Origin: Candidatus Peribacteraceae bacterium
GTDB lineage: Bacteria > Patescibacteriota > Gracilibacteria > Peribacterales > Peribacteraceae
Assembly: GCA_018061525.1 (NCBI GenBank)
Contig: JAGOUB010000059.1
Coordinates: forward strand, 1 to 6,136
Reading direction: 5' to 3'
Length of the DNA: 6,136 bases
The position numbers were made by a program, and so were the translations under genes. Below are positions 1 to 5,650 of the stretch, piece after piece. Each line of letters opens with the position of its first letter. The first letter of the stretch is position 1. The notes beneath the pieces are model-generated. The model saw nothing but the letters and a program-made list of their open reading frames with translations. It did not search any database and was not told the origin of the DNA.

Positions 1-26
1 CCATCGGATAGCCAGTCAGGTTTCAT
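1..26 (-). CDS. Start of an unidentified downstream gene (partial, runs off the window)
   Basis: Only the first eight codons are visible (MKPDWLSD and onward), so no function can be assigned. The start is supported by a GGAG Shine-Dalgarno sequence (positions 33-36 read on the minus strand) with a 6-base spacer to the ATG at 24-26. It follows the methyltransferase on the same strand after a 93-base gap. From context it could be a specificity subunit, a restriction subunit or another defence gene. It shares the opening MKPD with the nuclease gene further right, which is probably coincidence. The call rests on the ribosome-binding site and the position only. Confidence 0.4.
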
Positions 27-119
27 CGTCAACTCCGCAATACAGAATCAATTTCTAATAGTATAGATCCCCTCTTTGGTTCCTCAAGGTCGATCATGTG
101 GTTTTAACAAATAAATCGG
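27..119. other. AT-rich spacer between the methyltransferase and the left-edge gene
   Basis: This 93-base stretch is visibly richer in A and T than the flanking coding DNA. I see no stable hairpin followed by a T-run, so no intrinsic terminator for the methyltransferase can be claimed. Reading past the methyltransferase stop in all three minus-strand frames, I did not find a continuation that resembles the rest of a specificity domain. Confidence 0.5.
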
Positions 120-2237
120 CTATACCTCATCGACCGTCACTCTATCGCGAAGTACCACGCCCTTGCCATTGAGCTTGACCGTAACACGGCGATACGTACG
201 CCCTGCCTCAAGAACAACCGGCCGCGAAACCTGCTCCAACAATTCTTTCAGTGCTACCTGCGGCGTCCTCTGCTGCGAGGCGATGATCGCCTGCAAGGTC
301 CCCAAATGCGGATAGCGGTCGAAATGCTCCGGCGAGACACCGGCCAAGAACTGCCGTGCCCAATCGAGTTCCAGGGTGTGTCGTGGATCCAGCGTGGACA
401 GTAACTCATCCAATCGTTCGATCGGCGCCGCAGCAACGGCGCGGTATCTCCGCTCCAGTCCGTCTTCCGGTTCGGCCTCGCGTACCCGGCTGGCCGCAAA
501 GTCCCGCCAAGCAGTCAATTGTTCGAGTGTCAGACCGCTCCGGTAGTTGGACAGGTTGAACGAATAGAGGTGTGCCCGCTCGATCTTACGGGCGATCTCG
601 TTCTGGGTCTTGGCTTCCCACAGATCGGCGTGTTGGGCGAAGCGCTGGAGCCGTCCCGTTTCAGTGAGCCGCTTGGCCGCGATCTGGGCGGCCCACTTCT
701 GTTCCAATTTGGCGCGATCCTCGGCCCGCTTGACGGCCATGTCGGCACGGGTCTCGGTGCGGATACGGTCCTTGATCCGCGGGTCCAAGGTCTTGATCCA
801 CTCGGCGGGGATGCAGAAGGCGTGGCGGGATTCGGGCGGTTCCAGACCCTGGCGGACATAGGTGTGAAAGAGGTCCAGGGCCTCGACCAGTTGGCAACCG
901 GGCAGCGGCTTGCGGTTGGTCCCCATGGAATAACCGTCGTTCGTTACCTTGTAGAACCAGACCCGCTCGGTGGGCCGGCCCTTGACGAAGAGCAGGATGG
1001 AGGTCTTGGGTCCCTGGCCGCCCTTGCTGACGAAGACGCCCTGGGGCAGGCTGATGATGGCTTGCAGGTCGCAGCCTTCCAGCAAGGCGCGGCGCAGTGC
1101 GCGGGCACTGTTCTGGTCCCAGGTGAGAAAGCCCTCGGAGACGATAACGGCGCAGACCCCACCATGCTTCAAGGTCTCCAGCATCAGCTTGACGAAGAGG
1201 ATGGTGGTCTCGCTCTCGGTAGGGTACTCGCTCCAGACGTTGGGGTAAGACGCCTGATCCCGCTGGGCACCGAAGGGCGGGTTGGCGATGACGATGGTCT
1301 TGCTGTTGGGCAGGATCGCGCTGCCGAACTGCTCCAAGGCATCGCCTTGCTGGATGTTGCCGGGGTTGAGGCCGCGCACGTAGAAGTTGATGGCGGCCAT
1401 CTTGCGGACCATGCCCAAATATTCGACGCCGCCCACGCCGGTGCGGTAGAAGTCGGTACTGACCTCCGTGGATGGCATCTCGACCGGGTGACGGTCGAAC
1501 CATGCCTTGAACCAGGCGGCCAATTCTGGGTGGGCCTTGGGACCGGGCCAGCGGCCCTCGCGGGTGACGCCTTCCAGCACGTACTCGAAGCTGTCAAACA
1601 TAAAACCGCCGGTGCCGACAGTGGGATCAAAAAGTCGGGACTGGAAGGTCGGCGCAGCCAGGCCGACCATGAACTGGCGGATGTGGTCGGGGGTCCGGTG
1701 CAGACCGATGTCCTTGGTGCCGCCGGTCTCGGACAGGGCGGACTCGATGGCATCGCCCAGCAGATCGGTCTGGAGCAGACGGTCCTGGTCCAGATCCGCC
1801 ACCAAGCCGATGATCTCGGCTAAATTTCCGCTGGTGACGTTGTTGGTGAAGTTGGAGTTGCCGAAGACCTCCTCGATCAATACCAACTGGTCCTGCACCT
1901 TGGTTGAGAGGTTGCCCGGCCAGACCTTGCGTGCCTCGCTCAGGATGCGGGCGTAGAAGGGGAAGAGGCGGCTGTTGAGTGCCGGGAGGATCGCGTCGTT
2001 GGGGAGCGCAAGCAGAGTGGAGAACAGCAGGCCCTCATTGCGCCCGGTGAAGGCCGCGCGCAACGGGTGGAATCCGGGGTCCTGGACCAGTTTGACCTCG
2101 AAGATGCGCAACAACAGCAACTCGATGATGTATTCCACCCGCTGCACGGGGGTCCCCGCCGGCCGTAGCTTGTTGTGCAGCTTCTTGAGGATGTTGTTGG
2201 TGTCCTTGTCGGCATAATGGACGGTGGAGCGGGCCAT
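120..2237 (-). CDS. Type I-like adenine-N6 DNA methyltransferase (HsdM family) with truncated specificity-like tail
   Basis: A 705-residue class I SAM-dependent DNA methyltransferase that would transfer a methyl group to adenine N6. An HsdM-type helical N-terminal region covers about residues 1-170. The SAM-binding motif X region is HRTPDHIRQFM (180-190), motif I is DPTVGTGG (204-211), a GDAL acidic motif is at 298-301 and the catalytic NPPF is at 319-322, so the active site looks intact. An extra segment of about 40 residues sits between motifs I and II (about 224-262). A charged, probably coiled-coil stretch lies at 500-555. The end is odd: from about residue 663 it reads like the start of an HsdS target-recognition domain (SRP at 671, then YRRVTVKLNGKGVVLRD at 682-698) and stops seven residues later. 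The ATG at 2237 has only a weak GGA ribosome-binding site. The gene follows the ABC-3C trio at a distance of 195 bases. The family call is sure; its partner and specificity are unknown. Confidence 0.93.
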   Translation of the reverse strand: MARSTVHYADKDTNNILKKLHNKLRPAGTPVQRVEYIIELLLLRIFEVKLVQDPGFHPLRAAFTGRNEGLLFSTLLALPNDAILPALNSRLFPFYARILSEARKVWPGNLSTKVQDQLVLIEEVFGNSNFTNNVTSGNLAEIIGLVADLDQDRLLQTDLLGDAIESALSETGGTKDIGLHRTPDHIRQFMVGLAAPTFQSRLFDPTVGTGGFMFDSFEYVLEGVTREGRWPGPKAHPELAAWFKAWFDRHPVEMPSTEVSTDFYRTGVGGVEYLGMVRKMAAINFYVRGLNPGNIQQGDALEQFGSAILPNSKTIVIANPPFGAQRDQASYPNVWSEYPTESETTILFVKLMLETLKHGGVCAVIVSEGFLTWDQNSARALRRALLEGCDLQAIISLPQGVFVSKGGQGPKTSILLFVKGRPTERVWFYKVTNDGYSMGTNRKPLPGCQLVEALDLFHTYVRQGLEPPESRHAFCIPAEWIKTLDPRIKDRIRTETRADMAVKRAEDRAKLEQKWAAQIAAKRLTETGRLQRFAQHADLWEAKTQNEIARKIERAHLYSFNLSNYRSGLTLEQLTAWRDFAASRVREAEPEDGLERRYRAVAAAPIERLDELLSTLDPRHTLELDWARQFLAGVSPEHFDRYPHLGTLQAIIASQQRTPQVALKELLEQVSRPVVLEAGRTYRRVTVKLNGKGVVLRDRVTVDEV

Positions 2238-2432
2238 AGCGATTCCGTATAGGTTCCGTGGTGTGCGCGGATGAAGTCACTCAGCGCACACCCTTCTTGC
2301 TTAGTGGGTTTCATGGCTATTGGGAAGATTCGGTATGTTGCCGCATGCTCAGCATTAGGGAAACGGGCCGACCGCAGTTCAGCAGCCCTGCCTGGCCTCA
2401 AACGCACTTCGGAGCCTTAAAGCCAATCCTAG
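2238..2432. other. Intergenic region ahead of the methyltransferase, probably holding its own promoter
   Basis: The 195-base gap separates the tightly packed ABC-3C genes from the methyltransferase, which suggests separate control of the methyltransferase. It contains the inverted repeat at 2260-2292. A TATACG hexamer (minus strand, about 2246-2251) could be a weak -10 box, but I find no good -35 box at the usual distance. No hairpin plus T-run terminator for the upstream operon is evident. A minus-strand reading frame from an ATG at 2312-2314 lacks a ribosome-binding site and runs into the methyltransferase out of frame, so it is not called. Confidence 0.5.
2260..2292. repeat. Perfect 9-bp inverted repeat 22 bases upstream of the methyltransferase start
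   Basis: The arms GGTGTGCGC (2260-2268) and GCGCACACC (2284-2292) are exact reverse complements separated by 15 bases. In the minus-strand transcript they would form a GC-rich hairpin just ahead of the weak ribosome-binding site. No T-run follows, so it is not an intrinsic terminator. A protein-binding operator or an RNA structure limiting translation are both possible, and the position favours a role in control of the methylase. Confidence 0.6.
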
Positions 2433-4229
2433 TCACCAACGTGGCAGGCGGAATAGGCGGCCGCTGTCGTCCTTGTCATGGAGCACCAGCACCACCTCGT
2501 CATCCCGGAAGGCGAAGCGCTCGCCACTCTCGTCCATTGGCAGGTCAGAGTCGATGACGGTGACAATCTGCTGGATGCCCATTGTGGCGAATCGGCGGAT
2601 GGTGCTGATCAGATTCAGCTTCTTGCGGTTGTCCAGGCCCTCCAGCAAGCCGTCGTGATACAGGAAACGGATGTAGGGTTCCTTGAGCATAGCGCGGGCG
2701 ACGGCGAGGTCGAAGGCGGCGCAGAGCAGTTGCCGATAGCTTTTGCCTTGATCCTCGCTGCTAGGCTTGCCATCGGCGCCCAGATACTCGGCCGAGAATT
2801 CGATGTTGCCTTCCTTGTTAAGCCGGGTGCTGACCAAGGCACCGCGGTCCACGACCTCGCGTGTGAATTCATTGACGTAGCGGCGGATCGCCTGATAGCG
2901 GCTCTCTGGGGAGCGGGCCTCGCCCTCAATATTATCTTCCATGCGCTGCTGGGTCTGAACCCGTTGCTCCTCCAATTGCACCCGCTCGCGTTCCTTCTCG
3001 CGCAAGCGCAGAAATGCCTCGCGCTGGGCGGTCAGCCGCTCGATCTCGGCGCGCAGGGTGACCAAGCGTTTGTTGAGATCGCGGTACTTCTGGATGGAAT
3101 CGGCGTCTCGGAGGAAGGCCAAGGCCTCGGTTCGCTCCCGATTCAGGGCTTCGAGTCGACCCTCCAGTGCCAGCATGTCCGCGTCCACGGTCTTCATCTC
3201 GGCCAGCAGATAGCCCTTACGCTCGTTAGTGATGGCGCGGTTGAAGCGGATGAGGTCTTCGAATGCCTTACGGATCTGGCCCGGAAATACTTGGCCGGCC
3301 TCTTCGAACAAACGGCTGGCGGTCTCGGGCTCGAAGACGATCGCATGCTCTTCAAGGGATCGCACGATCTTGGCGCGGTTGACCGAGAGGTAGTAGCGTT
3401 CTTGGTTGGCGGCGGAAATTTGTCGGTCGAGGTCCTCGACGATCTCTTTATTGACGGCGGAGTCTGCCAGCCGGAAGTCGAAGGCATTGATGCGGCTGGC
3501 GAGTGACTCGGCCTCTTCCGAACGCAGGGTCAGAAGACCTTCGATGGTATCGAGGTTGGTATTCACCCCAAGCAACTCGGCACGGAGGGAATTGATGCCC
3601 TGCTTCAGGGTCTCGATCTGCTTCGTCAGGTCGAAACTATCACGCACCAAGCCCTCGTCGAACCCCAACAGATGGGCGACATAGGGCTTCCATGCAGCGT
3701 GTGCGCCCCGGAACTTGTCGAGCTGAAAGATATCGTTGAAGTCCTTCTGGGTGCGTAATGCATAGCTCACCGGCATCCGGTAGTCCCAGGGTTTGATAGC
3801 GCGCAGGTCCAAAACGCCGTCAAGGATCTGGCGCGCCCGTTCGAACGGGGCTTTAACATGATCCCAATCCGAGTCGGGCAACTGGACGAAATTTCTCAAG
3901 GGCTCCGCGTGATGTTTGAAGGCAATACGGGTGTTCTCCGAGACAGAGCGGCGGATGGTGAGGTAGCCGCCGGACAGCGCCTCGATTTCCAAGAAGAAGA
4001 CGAAATCGGCAAATAACTGCTCGTGTTTGAACAGGAAAAAGTCTTTATAGCGCTTCTTTAGAAGACAGAAATCAATCAGCCGCGCCAGCGTGGTCTTGCC
4101 AAGGCAGTGTGTATCCTCGTCTGGGTTCTCCGGCAGGCGGATCTCCCCAAGGATGACGTTGAAGCCGGCATTGAAGCGGATTGGGCCGAGACGGTCCGGC
4201 TGATTGCAGTAGATCTGGGACAGGCGCAT
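2433..4229 (-). CDS. DUF2326-type ABC ATPase of an ABC-three-component system
   Basis: A 598-residue SMC/Rad50-like ATPase whose two nucleotide-binding halves are separated by a long coiled coil. The N-terminal half carries a GE turn (28-29), then an insert of about 13 residues, then LGKTTLARLIDF (43-54), the split P-loop typical of DUF2326 proteins. Charged helices predicted as coiled coil span about 200-435, strongest at 385-430. The C-terminal half has a signature-like segment DQGKSYRQLLCAAFDLAVA (493-511), a Walker B-like FLYHDGLLEGLD (522-533) and a final strand IVTVIDSDLP (555-564). No membrane segment is seen. In ABC-3C systems this subunit is thought to sense or move on DNA or nucleoprotein and to gate the effector; that role is inferred here. 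The start lies 2 bases after the stop of the middle-component gene, with no strong ribosome-binding site of its own, so translation is probably coupled. The reading frame is complete. Confidence 0.9.
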   Translation of the reverse strand: MRLSQIYCNQPDRLGPIRFNAGFNVILGEIRLPENPDEDTHCLGKTTLARLIDFCLLKKRYKDFFLFKHEQLFADFVFFLEIEALSGGYLTIRRSVSENTRIAFKHHAEPLRNFVQLPDSDWDHVKAPFERARQILDGVLDLRAIKPWDYRMPVSYALRTQKDFNDIFQLDKFRGAHAAWKPYVAHLLGFDEGLVRDSFDLTKQIETLKQGINSLRAELLGVNTNLDTIEGLLTLRSEEAESLASRINAFDFRLADSAVNKEIVEDLDRQISAANQERYYLSVNRAKIVRSLEEHAIVFEPETASRLFEEAGQVFPGQIRKAFEDLIRFNRAITNERKGYLLAEMKTVDADMLALEGRLEALNRERTEALAFLRDADSIQKYRDLNKRLVTLRAEIERLTAQREAFLRLREKERERVQLEEQRVQTQQRMEDNIEGEARSPESRYQAIRRYVNEFTREVVDRGALVSTRLNKEGNIEFSAEYLGADGKPSSEDQGKSYRQLLCAAFDLAVARAMLKEPYIRFLYHDGLLEGLDNRKKLNLISTIRRFATMGIQQIVTVIDSDLPMDESGERFAFRDDEVVLVLHDKDDSGRLFRLPRW

Positions 4230-4231
4230 GG

Positions 4232-4468
4232 TCAGCGACCGATGTATTCGAATGCGTCGGTCTTTGGCCGATACTCGACCAGGCCCAAAATAAACAGCAG
4301 GTTAAGGGCCGGTAGGAACAGGGCGCCGACTCCTTCCTGGGTACCGGAAAGATACTGGCGCAGACCATCGAAGCTATCGACGCGGTTGTCCCTCAGACGT
4401 CGGAGCAGCAGGGTAGCGACCGCCACAACGGTCTTGTCCGGGTGGGCGTACTTGGATGGTCTAAGCAT
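4232..4468 (-). CDS. ABC-three-component middle component, small adaptor protein
   Basis: A 78-residue protein lying exactly between the effector and ATPase genes. The visible pattern is a first helix (about residues 10-25, VVAVATLLLRRLR), a second helical stretch around 30-42, then a hydrophobic segment FLPALNLLFILGLVEY (about 51-66) ending in a short strand, EYRPKTDAFEYIGR. The segment around GLVEY resembles the recognition helix and wing of a small winged-helix fold and is unlikely to be a membrane span. The order, the size and the coupling to a DUF2326 ATPase match the MC component of ABC-3C systems; which MC subfamily it belongs to cannot be told by eye. Its ATG overlaps the end of the effector gene by 8 bases, so translation is probably coupled. 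Its likely role is to bridge the ATPase and the effector. Confidence 0.8.
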   Translation of the reverse strand: MLRPSKYAHPDKTVVAVATLLLRRLRDNRVDSFDGLRQYLSGTQEGVGALFLPALNLLFILGLVEYRPKTDAFEYIGR

Positions 4469-5414
4469 TACGCTCGCTACCTAGGTCACAGTTCCAATAC
4501 ATGTAATAAAAAATGATGCGGGTAAGGCGCTTGTTGATCCTGAGATCGTAGTCGCGGTCGACCAGGAGCTTGAAAAGCCGCTCCAAGACCTGATCGAAAC
4601 TATGGCGTTCTTGCCTGTGGGTCAGAATGAACCCATTGAGATCCTCGACCGTATCCTCGTAGTAGCGCAGATAGGTGCTGTTCTCCGGCGCGGCAAGAAA
4701 GGCTTGAACTGGTTCAAACTCCTTGATGTAGCCCTTAATCCGGTTCGCGTATTCCTCGGACAGACCGTAGATCGTATTCTTTTCCGCCAGACTGACGCGC
4801 CGCTCTGGGGGCGGGGTATCGTCTTCCAGCACATCCGAGAGGCAACCGCGCCCCTCGGAAAATGCCTGGATGACGCGCGCCAAGTCCCTCGGGTCGATAA
4901 ATGCCAGGACATCGAATGGGCTGATTCGAGCCCGTCGCAAAATGTCCGGCTCCCAGGTCAGGTATTGATCTAAGGTCTCTTCGCCGCATAGATGCACGGC
5001 TCCCTCGTCGATCCCGGCGGCTTGGGCGATGCGCTTGCGGATCTTTTCCTCCGCTACCCCGGCCAATCGGCGGTTCGCGAACAGCAGGTAGTAGTCGAGC
5101 TCACCGGCAGCGCGCAAGCGTTTGATGCGCGGAATCTCCTCGCTCAGAACCGAACTGGCGGCATCGCCTGAGAAGTCGGGTTCGGAGAACTTGCGATTGA
5201 TGAGATCCGTGTGCTTGGCCTGAATGACGATCCGTCCATCCCAAGGGGCCGTCGCGCTTGGAAAACGTTCCGCCCGACCGCAAAAGCGAGCGTCTTTGCC
5301 GCCATCTGGCCCTTTGGTGAAACCCTGCACACCAAGACCAAGCAGCCAAGAGCAGATGGCTACCACCAGATACTCGAACTGTTCTTCGCTCAGGTCGTGA
5401 TAGTCGGGCTTCAT
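4461..5414 (-). CDS. Mrr-like nuclease fused to ABC-3C C-terminal domain (effector)
   Basis: A 317-residue two-domain protein. The N-terminal part has the Mrr-type PD-(D/E)xK nuclease layout: a first helix LSEEQFEYLVVAI (8-20) with candidate glutamates, GPDGGKD (35-41) with the metal-binding aspartate, and IQAKH (64-68) giving the QxK form of the active site. These residues are all present, so the nuclease looks competent. The region at about 90-165 continues an alpha/beta fold. The C-terminal part (about 210-317) is rich in conserved-looking aromatic and charged residues, with KNTIYGLSEEYANRIKGYI at 212-230 and FDQVLERLFKLL at 273-284, which fits the ABC-3C C-terminal domain that ties an effector to the ATPase complex. 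The ATG at 5414 was chosen because AAGGGG lies six bases upstream. An in-frame ATG two codons earlier (5420) and a GTG at 5501 are less likely. It is the first gene of the operon. DNA is the expected substrate, by family. Confidence 0.85.
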   Translation of the reverse strand: MKPDYHDLSEEQFEYLVVAICSWLLGLGVQGFTKGPDGGKDARFCGRAERFPSATAPWDGRIVIQAKHTDLINRKFSEPDFSGDAASSVLSEEIPRIKRLRAAGELDYYLLFANRRLAGVAEEKIRKRIAQAAGIDEGAVHLCGEETLDQYLTWEPDILRRARISPFDVLAFIDPRDLARVIQAFSEGRGCLSDVLEDDTPPPERRVSLAEKNTIYGLSEEYANRIKGYIKEFEPVQAFLAAPENSTYLRYYEDTVEDLNGFILTHRQERHSFDQVLERLFKLLVDRDYDLRINKRLTRIIFYYMYWNCDLGSERNA

Positions 5415-5420
5415 CCCCAT

Positions 5421-5426
5421 CCCCTT
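5421..5426 (-). promoter_or_regulatory. Ribosome-binding site choosing the effector start at 5414
   Basis: AAGGGG on the minus strand lies six bases before the ATG at 5412-5414. The earlier in-frame ATG at 5418-5420 directly abuts this motif and would have no room for the ribosome. The upstream GTG at 5499-5501 has no purine-rich stretch before it. Confidence 0.55.
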
Positions 5427-5488
5427 GGTGTAGCTCGGGGAGCGGTGGGGCGGGCCGTATCGCTTGTTCGATCTAAGTGCATCACGTA

Positions 5489-5551
5489 CTACACATCGCA
5501 CAGGGCCTCGCCGAAGATGTCGCCCTCGACGAGGTCCTTAATGCCGACCAT
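5489..5551 (-). other. Short 20-codon open stretch, leader peptide or gene remnant
   Basis: A minus-strand frame of 20 codons (MVGIKDLVEGDIFGE and onward, ending in TAG) has strongly GC-ending codons and reads like real protein. The same frame stays open upstream for about 14 more codons, back to a TAA at about 5593-5595. It has no ribosome-binding site before its ATG (5549-5551). It could be a remnant of the 3' end of a gene that once stood next to thiC, or a leader peptide of the ABC-3C operon. I do not recognise its family. Confidence 0.25.
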
Positions 5552-5592
5552 GTACACATCAGTAGCCGTCGGAAAGTTTTTCGATGATGAAT

Positions 5593-5598
5593 TTTATA
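5593..5598 (-). promoter_or_regulatory. Candidate -10 box for the ABC-3C operon
   Basis: TATAAA on the minus strand sits in the most AT-rich part of the gap, preceded by TG. I find no matching -35 hexamer at 16-18 bases. If used, it would give a leader of roughly 170 bases before the effector start. This is weak support and the operon may instead be read from thiC. Confidence 0.22.
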
Positions 5599-5650
5599 CA
5601 TTTAATGCTCAGCCTCTTAGGTGTACCTCCCTTGCGCTGGGCTCAGTCGC

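Larger units (their letters stand above)
5415..5650. other. Intergenic region between thiC and the ABC-3C operon
   Basis: This 236-base stretch probably marks the border between housekeeping DNA and the defence module. Its right half, near 5580-5610, is AT-rich and holds a candidate -10 box. Its middle holds a short GC-rich open stretch at 5489-5551. The hexamer CTGAGC occurs three times on the minus strand (5607-5612, 5641-5646, 5649-5654), the last one overlapping the thiC stop. No hairpin plus T-run is evident, so the thiC terminator is not identified and readthrough from thiC is possible. Confidence 0.5.

Noticed and set aside
519..1823. Plus-strand open frame of 434 codons opposite the methyltransferase
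   Set aside because: It lies entirely antisense to a gene with clear methylase motifs, its translation is low in complexity (many G, D, L, A and Q), and no domain or ribosome-binding site is recognisable. Long antisense frames are expected in GC-rich DNA.
2345..2353. Small near-palindrome TGCTCAGCA in the gap ahead of the methylase
   Set aside because: Only four base pairs per arm with a single central base, which is too short to support an operator or hairpin call.
1940..2407. Minus-strand frame of 155 codons covering the gap and the methylase N-terminal coding region
   Set aside because: It overlaps the methylase by about 300 bases in another frame, where it becomes rich in S, P, R and T like a frame shadow. 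Neither its first ATG nor the one at 2312-2314 has a ribosome-binding site.
2478..3506. Plus-strand open frame of 342 codons opposite the ABC ATPase
   Set aside because: It is antisense to the coiled-coil and C-terminal parts of the ATPase, and its composition is explained by reverse reading of charged helices. No recognisable family.
4232..4468. Middle component as a membrane protein because of its FLPALNLLFILGLV stretch
   Set aside because: The hydrophobic stretch is short, contains a proline and an asparagine and fits a buried helix of a winged-helix fold. Genetic coupling to a DUF2326 ATPase supports a soluble adaptor.
5415..5501. N-terminal extension of the nuclease from a GTG at 5501 (29 extra residues)
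   Set aside because: There is no ribosome-binding site before the GTG and the added residues are unlike a nuclease N-terminus. The ATG at 5414 has a well-spaced AAGGGG.
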